A stretch of DNA of 64,000 nt from an uncultured Bacteroides sp. (GTDB taxonomy: Bacteria; Bacteroidota; Bacteroidia; Bacteroidales; Bacteroidaceae): contig CANSEY010000022.1 of NCBI GenBank assembly GCA_947646015.1, forward strand, positions 1 through 64,000, in the 5' to 3' direction. Within the stretch, counting starts at the first letter, position 1; each line of letters opens with the position of its first letter. The notes below the pieces were generated by a model. That model did no database searches. It worked only from the letters and a program-made list of their open reading frames with translations, and had not been told where the DNA came from. Shown here in pieces: positions 34,166 through 43,456 of the stretch. A program made the position numbers and the translations under genes.

Positions 34166-35862
34166 CAAGACGCTTTCTTTTCTTTTACGTCACTGCTCGC
34201 TTCTACTACATTTACTACATAGTCACCGAGTTTTTCACATTCGGCGATAATATCCATGTAATAAACTCCCATCTGATAATCATATTCTTTATTATTCACA
34301 TCCAGGATATTCTGATTCTTCAGTTGGTTACGATAGTTATTAATTTCATTCTCAATATTGAATGACTTATTAACATCGATACTCTGATGTTCGGGTTTCT
34401 CGACCACGACAATCATTTGCGACAGAGCATCATTGGTCAGTTTCATCATGAAATGAATGTGCTCATATTGCTTCTCTGTGAAATCCTGATTGGTCTGACG
34501 CTTCCGGCTGATGGTACGTGCCAGGTTATAGCAACTGTCACCAATACTTTCAATCTCGGTTACCTCACGAAGCATGGCACGTATCTGAAGCTTACTTTCT
34601 GAGCTCAAACGCCCTTCAGATACCTGATTCAAGTAATTGGCAATCTCCAATTCCATATTATCACTGATATTCTCGTATTTCTCAATCCGGCTGAAAAGTT
34701 TATTGAAGTCATCATCCTTTTCAGTATGCAACAGATCTTGTACCATACCAAACATACGATGAATACGCTCGGAAAACAGATGAATCTCCTTACGGGCCTG
34801 AAGTATGGATAATTCGGCCGTAGAAAGCATACCTCCGGTAATAAAGCGCAAGCGTGGCTCTTCATCTTCTTCCTTGGGACGAATAATGGCACACACGGTA
34901 CGCTCAATCAGTTTCACTCCCCAAATCAGCAGACAGACGTTACATATATTAAAAATAGAGTGGAAAGCGGACAACTTATAAGAAATAGCCACCTCTGCAC
35001 TTCCCGGATGGAAGAAGGTATCGACCACCCAATTGACGAATACCATAAAAGGATGGAAAATAATCAGCACCCAGATCACACCAAAAACATTGAAAACAAA
35101 GTGAGCCAAAGCAGCACGTTTTGCTTGTGAATTAGCAGTCAGGGCAGCCAGGTTGGCTGTAATAGTAGTTCCGATATTCTCACCCAAGACCAATGCGGCA
35201 CCCAATTCCAGGCTGATCCATCCGTTGGCACACATAATTAAAGTAATAGCCATCGTCGCGGCGGAAGCCTGTACGATCATAGTGAGAATAGTACCGATAA
35301 ATAAAAAGAGCAGAACCGAGAAAAATCCCATATCTGTATAGTTCTGTACAAAAGCCAGCATTTCCGGGTTGGCATTCAGGTCGGGGGCATTTGCTTTGAG
35401 GTACGAAAGCCCCATAAAGAGGAAAGAAAAACCAAAGATAAATTCACCGATAGACTTACGGTTACTTTTACCCGAAAAAATAAGAGGAAGGGCAATGGCT
35501 AAAAGAGGAAGGGCAAAAGCAGCCATGTCGACTTTAAACCCAAAAATAGAAATGATCCATGCGGTGACTGTCGTACCGATATTAGCACCCATTATCACAC
35601 TAATGGATTCGGCCAATGTCAGCAGACCGGCATTTACAAAACTGACCACCATCACCGTCGTTGCCGAAGAAGATTGGATAAGGGCGGTGATCAACACACC
35701 TGTTAAAACTCCCGTTACCCGGTTTGTAGTCATTGCTGTCAGAATTCCTCGCAATCTGTCACCTGCGACTTTCTGTAAGCCCTCGCTCATGATCTTCATT
35801 CCATAAAGAAAAAGTCCTAACGAGCCAATGAGCTTTAAAAAATCATAAAAAGAATATTCCAT
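34165..35862 (-). CDS. Na+/phosphate cotransporter with PhoU-like domain
   Basis: A 565-residue inner-membrane protein. It has two inverted Na/Pi cotransport repeats with the signatures TALIQSSSATTVMVVSFVNA and MIVQASAATMAITLIMCANG, and about eight to nine helices in the first ~325 residues (LFLYGMKIMSEGLQK near the start). The C-terminal ~200 residues are soluble and helical, like PhoU (EIANYLNQVSEGRLSSESKL, IESIGDSCYNLARTISRKRQ, CEKLGDYVVNVVEA). Homologues couple phosphate uptake or efflux to sodium. It stands between convergent rubredoxin and the divergent nucleoside kinase gene. Family assignment is firm; direction and exact substrate are not shown. Confidence 0.9.
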   Translation of the reverse strand: MEYSFYDFLKLIGSLGLFLYGMKIMSEGLQKVAGDRLRGILTAMTTNRVTGVLTGVLITALIQSSSATTVMVVSFVNAGLLTLAESISVIMGANIGTTVTAWIISIFGFKVDMAAFALPLLAIALPLIFSGKSNRKSIGEFIFGFSFLFMGLSYLKANAPDLNANPEMLAFVQNYTDMGFFSVLLFLFIGTILTMIVQASAATMAITLIMCANGWISLELGAALVLGENIGTTITANLAALTANSQAKRAALAHFVFNVFGVIWVLIIFHPFMVFVNWVVDTFFHPGSAEVAISYKLSAFHSIFNICNVCLLIWGVKLIERTVCAIIRPKEEDEEPRLRFITGGMLSTAELSILQARKEIHLFSERIHRMFGMVQDLLHTEKDDDFNKLFSRIEKYENISDNMELEIANYLNQVSEGRLSSESKLQIRAMLREVTEIESIGDSCYNLARTISRKRQTNQDFTEKQYEHIHFMMKLTNDALSQMIVVVEKPEHQSIDVNKSFNIENEINNYRNQLKNQNILDVNNKEYDYQMGVYYMDIIAECEKLGDYVVNVVEASSDVKEKKAS

Positions 35863-35883
35863 CTATAATTATTTTAGTGGTTG

Positions 35884-35915
35884 TTTGTCTTCTTAGCAAT
35901 TATGTGATATATTTA
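35884..35915 (+). promoter_or_regulatory. Probable promoter of the nucleoside kinase gene
   Basis: TTTG (35884-35887), a 20-nt spacer and TATATTTA (35908-35915, one base off TAnnTTTG), 30 nt before the start codon. Confidence 0.55.
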
Positions 35916-35945
35916 TCCGTACTATTCACCCCAAAATGACGTGAA

Positions 35946-37619
35946 ATGAAACAGATGTTACAAATATATTGCAAAAATAATAATATTTCTAAAGAATTCC
36001 CTATTGGGAGCTCACTTTTGGATATTTATTACGGCTTTAATCTTAATTTTCCTTATCAGGTAGTCAGTGCTAAAGTAAATAATCGCTCTGAAGGACTCAA
36101 TTTTCGTGTATATAACAATAAAGATGTAGAGTTTCTGGATGTAAGAGATTCTTCGGGAATGCGTACGTATGTGCGTTCTCTCTGCTTTGTGCTCTACAAA
36201 GCTGTCAGCGAACTCTTTCCGAATGGCAAACTTTTTGTGGAGCACCCGGTATCCAAAGGATACTTCTGCAATTTGCGGATCGGGCGCCCCGTCACACTTG
36301 AAGACGTGTCACAAATAAAGAAACGTATGCAGGAAATTATAGCGGAAGACATTACCTATCACCGCATTGAGTGTCATACAACTGAAGCCGTACGTGTATT
36401 CAGTGAACGGGGCATGAATGACAAGGTAAAATTACTCGAATCTTCCGGTTCTATCTATACCTATTATTATACTTTGGGAGGTACTGCCGACTATTATTAC
36501 GGTAATCTGCTCCCAAGTACAGGATTTATCCACTTATTCGACCTCGTTAAATACTACGACGGACTGTTGCTGCGTATTCCTAACAAAGAAAACCCATCTG
36601 TACTGGAAGATGTGGTAAAACAGGAGAAAATGCTCGATGTTTTCAAAGAGCACCTACGATGGAACTACATCATGGGATTGAACAATGTGGGAGATTTCAA
36701 TATTGCTTGTGAAGAGGGACATGCCACGGACCTGATCAATGTGGCAGAAGCTCTGCAAGAGAAGAAAATAGCACAAATAGCCGATAGCATTTTCCACCGC
36801 GGAGAAAACGGGACTCGTGTAAAACTGGTGTTGATTTCTGGACCGTCATCATCCGGGAAAACGACTTTTAGTAAGCGACTCTCCATCCAGTTAATGACCA
36901 ACGGCCTGAAACCATATCCCATCTCACTGGACAATTATTTTGTAGACCGTGAAGACACTCCATTGGATGAAAACGGCAATTATGACTATGAATCCCTTTA
37001 TGCCCTCGACCTGGAGTTATTCAATACACAACTACAGGCTTTGTTGCGTGGCGAGGAAGTAGAACTGCCCCGCTATAACTTTATGTTGGGAAAAAAAGAA
37101 TATAAAGGTGATAAATTGCGGATCGACGAACATACGGTATTGATTCTTGAGGGAATACACGCCCTTAACCCGGAACTGACTCCGCAAATCCCGGCAGCAA
37201 ATAAGTTCAAAATATACGTCTCTGCCTTGACAACCATCTCGCTGGACGATCATAACTGGATCCCAACGACGGACAACCGACTTTTGCGCCGTATTATCCG
37301 GGACTTCAACTATCGCGGCTATTCTGCCCAAGAGACTATCTCACGCTGGCCCAGCGTACGCGCCGGAGAAGATAAATGGATTTTCCCTTATCAGGAGAAT
37401 GCCGATGTGATGTTCAACTCCGCCCTTTTATTTGAATTTGCCGTGCTCCGCTGTCATGCCGAGCCCATTCTTACCAGCGTGCCACGTAACTGTCCGGAAT
37501 ATGCTGAAGCATACCGGTTGCTGAAGTTTATCAAATATTTCACTCCTGTACAGGATAAGGAGATTCCTCCAACCTCACTTTTGAGAGAATTCCTGGGAGG
37601 AAGCAGTTTTAAATATTAG
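35946..37619 (+). CDS. Nucleoside (uridine-type) kinase with TGS/ThrRS-like N-terminus
   Basis: A 557-residue cytoplasmic protein. The first ~60 residues resemble a TGS domain (QIYCKNNNISKEFPIGSSLL) and the next ~150 the threonyl-tRNA-synthetase-like second additional domain (HRIECHTTEAVRVFSERGMN). The C-terminal half is a P-loop uridine kinase: Walker A ISGPSSSGKTTFSKRL, SLDNYFVDREDTP, LILEGIHALNP and RRIIRDFNYRGYSAQETISR. This three-part arrangement is found in uridine-kinase-like proteins of many anaerobes. It phosphorylates nucleosides in pyrimidine salvage by homology. The role of the N-terminal domains is unclear. Probable promoter at 35884-35915. Assignment firm as a family. Confidence 0.9.
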   Translation: MKQMLQIYCKNNNISKEFPIGSSLLDIYYGFNLNFPYQVVSAKVNNRSEGLNFRVYNNKDVEFLDVRDSSGMRTYVRSLCFVLYKAVSELFPNGKLFVEHPVSKGYFCNLRIGRPVTLEDVSQIKKRMQEIIAEDITYHRIECHTTEAVRVFSERGMNDKVKLLESSGSIYTYYYTLGGTADYYYGNLLPSTGFIHLFDLVKYYDGLLLRIPNKENPSVLEDVVKQEKMLDVFKEHLRWNYIMGLNNVGDFNIACEEGHATDLINVAEALQEKKIAQIADSIFHRGENGTRVKLVLISGPSSSGKTTFSKRLSIQLMTNGLKPYPISLDNYFVDREDTPLDENGNYDYESLYALDLELFNTQLQALLRGEEVELPRYNFMLGKKEYKGDKLRIDEHTVLILEGIHALNPELTPQIPAANKFKIYVSALTTISLDDHNWIPTTDNRLLRRIIRDFNYRGYSAQETISRWPSVRAGEDKWIFPYQENADVMFNSALLFEFAVLRCHAEPILTSVPRNCPEYAEAYRLLKFIKYFTPVQDKEIPPTSLLREFLGGSSFKY

Positions 37620-37826
37620 ATAGAGCCATATTCCAAATCATTATCAGACATAGACTTTACAAATACCGACTCCGGAGAGAGCCTTATTTGTAGAATCTAT
37701 GCCTGAATTATCAAATTTTATCCACCTTTCAACCAACCGGTAATGCCCGCCATTCCTCTTTGAAGAAGAATCAAAGAAGAAATGAAAAATAAGAGGGGGA
37801 AATGAGAGGTTTCTACAAAGATTTTT

Positions 37827-37834
37827 TAACTTTG
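37827..37834 (+). promoter_or_regulatory. Probable -7 element of the TPR kinase-like gene
   Basis: TAACTTTG matches TAnnTTTG and is 22 nt before the start codon. No clear -33 element. Confidence 0.45.
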
Positions 37835-37856
37835 TCACTGTTTAAAACCAAATCGC

Positions 37857-39410
37857 ATGAAAATATCGACTTTAATCCTGACCATCCTCGTTTGTTTTAG
37901 CACAATCGTCGATGCACAAGGCACACAAAACAGAGCAAATGAACTGATGAAACAAGCGCAGAGTAGTCTGGAACAAAAAGAATACACTAAGGCGCGTTAT
38001 CTTTTCATCCAGGCCTATGGCGCTTTCGCAACGCAGGAAAATTATCCGAAAGCCGTGGAATGCGGAATTCAGGGAGCAGCTCTGTACCATCGTGAAAATT
38101 ATTACAAAGAGGCATTCGACCTCTGTAGAGGAATGGATCAGCTAGTCTGGGCCGGTGAACAAAAACAGCAGAAACAATTTTACCCGCTACGTTTCCAAAT
38201 CACCAAAGAGAGACTGCAGATGTACATCGGACTAAAGAATGCGGCGCAGGCTAAAATTCAATTGGATAAGCTGGCAGAAACCGCAGGCCTGGCCAAGAAC
38301 GATTCATTAAGCGAGAACCTACTATACACACAGGCAAGTTATTACTACACATTCGGGCAAAACACTCAGGGAGACGCGTGTTTTCAGAAATTAATCAACC
38401 AATATAAAGCCCAAAAGAATTACGATAAGGTCAACGAATGCTATAAAAAACTGATTGCCATCGGACGTAAATCTAACAATGCCTCACTGGTGGCCCGCAC
38501 TTACGAGAACTTCATCGTCTGGACCGATTCAGTAAAAGCAATGACGGCACAAGACGAACTGAACGTACTGAAACGCAAGTATGACGAAAGCCAGCAGATC
38601 ATTCAGGAGAAAGAAGACACACTTTCGGGCAAACAGTATATGATCGTCGGGCTGTGCACACTGGTAGTAATCCTGATTGCCGGTCTGATATTTGTGGCCA
38701 TCGTACTGCTTCGTTTCATTGCCGGTAACCGGAAACTGAAAAAGAGCGTACAGATAGCCAATGAACACAATGAACTGAAGACACAGTTTATCCAGAATAT
38801 TTCAGCACAGATGGAACCTACGCTGGATACACTCGCCTCTTCTGCCGCCGAGCTGTCGGACAAAGCACCTCAACAGGCACAGCAGATGCAAGGACAAGTA
38901 GCAGCCCTGAAGAAGTTCAGCAATGATATACAGGAACTTTCCACATTGGAAAACTCTCTGACTGAACCTTATGAAATGAAGGAGATCAACGTAAATACTT
39001 TCTGTGAAGCTACCATGGATAAGGTGAAAGAGTTTGTACAACCCGAAGTTTCGACCGTAGTCAATGCTGCCAAACTCCAGATCAAGACCAATCCTGAACA
39101 ACTGGAACGGATCTTGATTCACTTGCTGAAGAACGCTGCGGAATATACCGAAAGCGGAAAGATATTCCTTGATTTCAAAAAGAGAGGCGCACATACGCAC
39201 CAATTCATTATATCGGATACCGGTACGGGTATTCCCGTTGAGAAACAAGAGAACCTGTTCAAGCCCTTCACTGAAATCAAAGACCTGACAGAAGGAGACG
39301 GTTTAGGACTACCCATCTGCGCCCTGATAGCAACCAAAATGAACGGCAGCCTGACACTGGATACCAGCTATACCAAGGGGAGCAGGTTTGTGCTCGAATT
39401 ACATGCATAA
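37857..39410 (+). CDS. TPR-containing histidine-kinase-like protein lacking the H-box histidine
   Basis: A 517-residue protein with signal peptide (residues 1-20), helical TPR-like repeats in the periplasmic part (about 25-225: RANELMKQAQSSLEQKEYTK and similar) and one transmembrane helix (about 262-286). A dimerisation helix pair follows, then a HATPase domain. The ATP-binding boxes are intact: HLLKNAAEYT, ISDTGTGIPVEKQENLFKPF and GDGLGLPICALIATKMNGSL. In the dimerisation helix the usual NxSHExRTPL reads NISAQMEPTL (314-323), with alanine at the phospho-acceptor position (A317). It is therefore unlikely to autophosphorylate on the usual histidine. It may act in a heterodimer, as an ATP-dependent scaffold, or be degenerate. 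It has its own terminator. Confidence 0.85.
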   Translation: MKISTLILTILVCFSTIVDAQGTQNRANELMKQAQSSLEQKEYTKARYLFIQAYGAFATQENYPKAVECGIQGAALYHRENYYKEAFDLCRGMDQLVWAGEQKQQKQFYPLRFQITKERLQMYIGLKNAAQAKIQLDKLAETAGLAKNDSLSENLLYTQASYYYTFGQNTQGDACFQKLINQYKAQKNYDKVNECYKKLIAIGRKSNNASLVARTYENFIVWTDSVKAMTAQDELNVLKRKYDESQQIIQEKEDTLSGKQYMIVGLCTLVVILIAGLIFVAIVLLRFIAGNRKLKKSVQIANEHNELKTQFIQNISAQMEPTLDTLASSAAELSDKAPQQAQQMQGQVAALKKFSNDIQELSTLENSLTEPYEMKEINVNTFCEATMDKVKEFVQPEVSTVVNAAKLQIKTNPEQLERILIHLLKNAAEYTESGKIFLDFKKRGAHTHQFIISDTGTGIPVEKQENLFKPFTEIKDLTEGDGLGLPICALIATKMNGSLTLDTSYTKGSRFVLELHA

Positions 39411-39484
39411 TTAAATAAAAGAAGTGAATGTGCCGCAACTAAAGTGAGCACTCTAAAAAGTTACAGACTGTAATCCATAAACAT

Positions 39485-39532
39485 AAAAGAGCCATATCAT
39501 TACTCAAAAATAGAGTTTGACATGGCTCTTTT
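39485..39532 (+). terminator. Terminator after the TPR kinase-like gene
   Basis: AAAAGAGCCATATCA pairs with TGACATGGCTCTTTT (one wobble) around an 18-nt loop. A-rich and T-rich flanks make it usable in both directions, serving also the convergent phosphoesterase gene. Confidence 0.75.
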
Positions 39533-39635
39533 CATCGTTCATAAGGGCAGGCAAATTTCAAATGAGAAACTCTCCCTTTCTAAATCAGGATTTAAACACA
39601 TCCTCTCCCGCTATTTTTTTCGGGGGGAGACGTTA

Positions 39636-41462
39636 TCAGACGGTAAGCTCCAACAACACTTCTCCTTTGGTATTGAGTACTTTCACCTTAAGTATGTCCT
39701 TCTTCTTCTCAATCACCATTACCGTTGCACTTTTCATGCTATAACCGCCACCGATAATCACCGGGAAGTTATTGCCAAGGCTGCCTTTGGGATGATAGGC
39801 ATATTCATGTGTGTGCGCGTTAAGGCTGATATTGAAAGGTGCTTTCTCCAGAAGTTTACCCCAAAGCCCGGAACACAGATTCTCGTAGTCGTTTCCGTAA
39901 AGCGGAATGTGATGAATCAGAATCCGCTTAGCGGCTTTCTTAAATTCTTTGGAAGCGAGCTCACGCTTCAAAAATCCTACCTGGTCATTACGCAGCTTCG
40001 TAAAATCGTTGAGTCCGTAATATACCCAATGATCATCCGGCTTATCTTCACCGCAATCGAGCATTACGATACGGGTATCTCCCCAGTTGAAGGAGCCGTA
40101 AGTCTTATCGCCTACATAATCGAACAGGCTGTGCAGGCCTACCGAATAGGCATTCCGGATCTCGTGATTGCCGCGCATAAAGAAGACAGGTACGCGGTCA
40201 CCCTCCACGCCTTCGGTCAGTTCGCTGATAAAGGCCGTTGCCTGATCGTGATTGGCGGGGTCGTCTACACAATCGCCGTTGAACACTACAAAATCATAGT
40301 CAATCCCCTTTATCTGTTCGCACAATGCCTGAAACGTCTTCGATTGTTTATGCAGGTCGTTGAATACCACAGCCGTAAAACTGTCATCACCGGCTGCGGG
40401 CAACGTGAACTCCCTGAGTTCTGTACGGGCTGTATTGCCAAACACCTTTTTGTAGGCCTGGTAAAGCAGGATCTCCTGCGAACAGGTACGATAATAATAT
40501 TTCTGTCCGGACTGCAAACTATCGAGGCGAATCTTGTGAAGAGTATTGCCACAAACAACTTGACCATCCAGAAGGGTACGTGCGCGCTTCAGGTTGGAAG
40601 GGTCCGTGCCGTACTCCACCCAGCAATAGGCCGGCACATTGGTCTGCCACATCACCGTGATTCCACCTCCTACGGGATTCTGAAGATAGGGTTTGGTACG
40701 GCAAATCCGATTCTCGGGTACCGCCATCCGTACTTCTACCAACAAAGGACGATGATCGGACGCCAGAGGCTCATCGATCACCCGGGCCGAGTTGACAACA
40801 AAAGTAGGCGTTTCCTGTTTCAGAGCAATCAGATAGTCGAGCGTCTCCTTCGGTTCGGAAGCCGGATAAGTGGGCTGCTTCGGGTTGGAAAGTATCTGGA
40901 ATGTACTCTTCAAATCTTTGATAAAGCCGGAGTCGGCATCCGAGTTGAAGTCACCGGCAAGGAAGAAAGGTTTCCGGGTATCGGCTGCAACGGACTTCAG
41001 GATTTCGAGAGACTTCATCCGATCCTCTTCGGTCAGAGAAAGGTGCGTACACGCAAAGACATACTCCGGGAACTCGGCGACAAGCAGCGTGCGTGCCTCT
41101 TCACGTCCCGGAAGGGCGAAGGTTTGCACACGGAGCGGAGTCTCTTTCGAAAGTATACCGATACCATACTTTCCTCCGTCATAATCGATGGCAGGCGCAA
41201 AGCAGGGATGCAATTGAGTGCGTTCCGCCAGTTCCTTGAGAACATCGGTCCGGTTGCTTCGGGCAGTCATGCTGTCCAGTTCCTGGATGGCAACGATGTC
41301 CGGACGGGCGTTGTTGATCACATTGGCTACACGCTGATAATTGCATATACCGTCCATGCCATTGGCGTTACGGACGTTGTAGGTCATCAGGCGCAGCACA
41401 TCTTCAGCCTGGGCTGACAGCACAAAAAGTGCTGAAAATAAGAGCAATAATAGTTTTCTCAT
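39636..41462 (-). CDS. Exported fusion of EEP nuclease/phosphatase and calcineurin-like phosphoesterase
   Basis: A 608-residue exported protein (signal peptide about 1-19, ending SAQA). The first half (about 20-255) is an endonuclease/exonuclease/phosphatase domain: LMTYNVRNANG, AIQELDS, KYGIGILSKE, FACTHLSLTEED, LAGDFNSDADSGF and ASDHRPLLVEV. After a FN3-like segment similar to the N-terminus of purple acid phosphatases (VGGGITVMWQTN) comes a metallophosphoesterase domain with FNDLHKQ, VFNGDCVDDP, FMRGNHEIR and IHHIPLYG ... NAHTHEYAYHP. All metal-binding blocks of both catalytic units look present. Two phosphoesterases in one chain suggest extracellular or periplasmic breakdown of phosphodiesters then monoesters, but substrates are unknown. 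Confidence 0.87.
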   Translation of the reverse strand: MRKLLLLLFSALFVLSAQAEDVLRLMTYNVRNANGMDGICNYQRVANVINNARPDIVAIQELDSMTARSNRTDVLKELAERTQLHPCFAPAIDYDGGKYGIGILSKETPLRVQTFALPGREEARTLLVAEFPEYVFACTHLSLTEEDRMKSLEILKSVAADTRKPFFLAGDFNSDADSGFIKDLKSTFQILSNPKQPTYPASEPKETLDYLIALKQETPTFVVNSARVIDEPLASDHRPLLVEVRMAVPENRICRTKPYLQNPVGGGITVMWQTNVPAYCWVEYGTDPSNLKRARTLLDGQVVCGNTLHKIRLDSLQSGQKYYYRTCSQEILLYQAYKKVFGNTARTELREFTLPAAGDDSFTAVVFNDLHKQSKTFQALCEQIKGIDYDFVVFNGDCVDDPANHDQATAFISELTEGVEGDRVPVFFMRGNHEIRNAYSVGLHSLFDYVGDKTYGSFNWGDTRIVMLDCGEDKPDDHWVYYGLNDFTKLRNDQVGFLKRELASKEFKKAAKRILIHHIPLYGNDYENLCSGLWGKLLEKAPFNISLNAHTHEYAYHPKGSLGNNFPVIIGGGYSMKSATVMVIEKKKDILKVKVLNTKGEVLLELTV

Positions 41463-41497
41463 AAGGGTTCCTCCCTAAAAGATGTCGCGGAAGCCTG

Positions 41498-41515
41498 TTT
41501 CACCACAGAGCTGCA
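41498..41515. repeat. Isolated half of the TTCACCACAGA element
   Basis: TTTCACCACAGAGCTGCA resembles the left end of the dispersed element but has no partner before the next full copy at 41582. Confidence 0.5.
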
Positions 41516-41581
41516 TAGGCAGAGAGGCACAGGAGAGGAGCTCTACGGAGCGTGACCTGCAGAACGGAGGTATGCCATAAC

Positions 41582-41675
41582 TCACCACAGAGTGACACAG
41601 AACTTCACAGGACGAACTTAATCTATTGATAGATAACAGTATCCATCTGTATACATTCGTGTAATCTGTGGTGAA
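41582..41675. repeat. TTCACCACAGA inverted-repeat element, copy 2
   Basis: TCACCACAGAGTGACACAGA at the left and GTGTAATCTGTGGTGAA at the right enclose a diverged middle. It lies between two leftward genes, in a 390-bp gap that otherwise shows no gene. Confidence 0.75.
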
Positions 41676-41852
41676 TGCGAGTTTCGACACATCCTCTTTC
41701 CACGAATCACCGCTTATCGTTTGGAGACCGTTCCGCCGGATACCGGCCTATGTCCTCTGCGGGCAGCTCCCGCTACATCTTCATTGTTATATTTTGAGTT
41801 ATTAAATCTGAATAATAGCACATATACTGTCTCTTCCTGTCGAAAAGAGGGA

Positions 41853-43439
41853 TCAGGGAAGAGGTTTTCTGTACACCAGCGTCAGCCCGTCCACCGCCCC
41901 GTACTCTGTCATCAGTTGACGGAAAGCGGCATAATCCGCCGGGCGAATCATCTGTTTCTTCAACTTCAGGCTCCGGATCACTCGCGTTTTCGCTCCTTCG
42001 GGACGGATGGAAATGGTTAATGTACCTACGGCATTGTCCATCTTCTTCTCCATCGGCCGAGTGACAGGTTCCATACCTGCAGGAGTATCTACGGTATAGG
42101 TGAAAGATTCATCCGCCAGTCCGGGCAACAAAAGGTTCGAAGTGCGCTGGCTATTGAACCGGACGTACTGGGAACCGGCCAGGCTGCCACGCTCTACGGG
42201 GAGGGTGAAGACCAGATAGTCATCTTTGGCATTTGCCGCGTCGGGTTGCAATGCATAGTCTTTTCTCAGGGTAACCGGTGGAAGATTCAGTTCAAACGGC
42301 TGCGTCAATGAAGCTACATAGGCATAATCTTTCTGCCAGGAAACGGCTGAGGGAGTTTTGCCTTTCAGTGACAGAGCCTGTTGGCTGCCTCCGGCGTCGG
42401 TCCACACAAACAGTTCGCGGATGCTGCCTACTCCCAGTGATGCCGTATTCTCGGACGGAGCACAGACCGCCCCTATCCCGGCTTTCAGTCCGGCCGCTTT
42501 CAGCAATGCGGCCATCAGATTCGCCTTCTCGGCCTCCGTGCCGTATGCCGAACGGATCACCTCTGCGGCGGGACGGATGCGATAACCGCTTTCCGCCAAC
42601 GGGAGGGACGAATAGTAAAGATTATCAATCACATAGTCACGTATCGCGGTTACTTTTTCTTTATCGTCCTTCGCTCCGGCAGTCAGTTTTCCGGCCAGCG
42701 CACGAATCCCTGCATCTCCTTCCGGTTGCCATTGTGACGTCAGAAATGACAGGGGTTTCTCCTCAGTCGTGGCAGTCAGCAGAGGCAAATCACCGCCGAT
42801 CACCGACACCTGCGGCTCACGGCTGAGGGCGGGCAGATTTTTCAGGGTCCAGCTGACTTGCTTCATCCCTTCGGATTCGGTTACGGAAGCTTTTGCCTTG
42901 TGGTTGTTAAGGGCATATTCCAGATGTTGCCCCCGGGGAACGGTGATGCTGATCTCGTACTCCTTCACCGGCGAAGAGTGCTCCAACAACCGGCAGATCT
43001 GAATCCCCGGCAAATACTCCGGTTTGGTTGTAATGGAATAGTCCAGATAGATGGTAGCTCCGAGTTCCAGCCCGGTGTGTACGACTACCATCTCGCGCAA
43101 AGCATTGAATGCCGGCGCATTGGCTGCTGCCGAGGGGAGCACTTCGACCAGAGCATTGGCGGGAGTCTTGACGATATTTCCGTCTTTCTGGCGGGTATAC
43201 GACTCGTGAATCTGCAAAGTCTGATAACGGGGATCGTACGTAATGAACGACTCCCCATACGTGCGGTTCATGGCCGTGTGAGTGTACAGCGTCAGGACTT
43301 TCGACTGACGATAAACCTGCGTACCATCAGCCTGCAGGGTCCAGCTTTCTTTGATTTTCTTAAATTCCGCTTCCCGGGCGGTGACCGGAAGAGTCAGCGC
43401 AAACAGGCAGAGGAGCAGAAGGGTATATATTTTAGTCAT
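41853..43439 (-). CDS. DUF3857/transglutaminase-like protein, catalytic residues lost
   Basis: A 528-residue exported protein (signal peptide about 1-21, ending PVTA). The N-terminal half fits DUF3857 (QVYRQSKVLTLYTH, YTRQKDGNIVKTPANALVEV, ATIYLDYSITTKPEYLPGIQ). The middle has a transglutaminase-like fold (IRDYVIDNLYYSSLPLAESG). At the position of the catalytic cysteine (usually GxCxDKAxL) it reads YGTEAEKANLMAALLKAAGL, without cysteine. The usual His and Asp blocks are also replaced (RELFVWTDAGGSQQALSL). It is thus probably not an active cysteine enzyme. It lies 17 nt after its larger paralogue, which keeps all three residues. A partner or scaffold role is possible. Confidence 0.83.
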   Translation of the reverse strand: MTKIYTLLLLCLFALTLPVTAREAEFKKIKESWTLQADGTQVYRQSKVLTLYTHTAMNRTYGESFITYDPRYQTLQIHESYTRQKDGNIVKTPANALVEVLPSAAANAPAFNALREMVVVHTGLELGATIYLDYSITTKPEYLPGIQICRLLEHSSPVKEYEISITVPRGQHLEYALNNHKAKASVTESEGMKQVSWTLKNLPALSREPQVSVIGGDLPLLTATTEEKPLSFLTSQWQPEGDAGIRALAGKLTAGAKDDKEKVTAIRDYVIDNLYYSSLPLAESGYRIRPAAEVIRSAYGTEAEKANLMAALLKAAGLKAGIGAVCAPSENTASLGVGSIRELFVWTDAGGSQQALSLKGKTPSAVSWQKDYAYVASLTQPFELNLPPVTLRKDYALQPDAANAKDDYLVFTLPVERGSLAGSQYVRFNSQRTSNLLLPGLADESFTYTVDTPAGMEPVTRPMEKKMDNAVGTLTISIRPEGAKTRVIRSLKLKKQMIRPADYAAFRQLMTEYGAVDGLTLVYRKPLP

Positions 43440-43456
43440 GTGTGACGATCATCTTT

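Noticed and set aside
39522-41417. A 631-codon open frame on the plus strand opposite the phosphoesterase fusion gene.
   Set aside because: The minus-strand frame has a signal peptide and two recognisable catalytic domains. The plus-strand translation has no domain character and follows from codon bias of the real gene.
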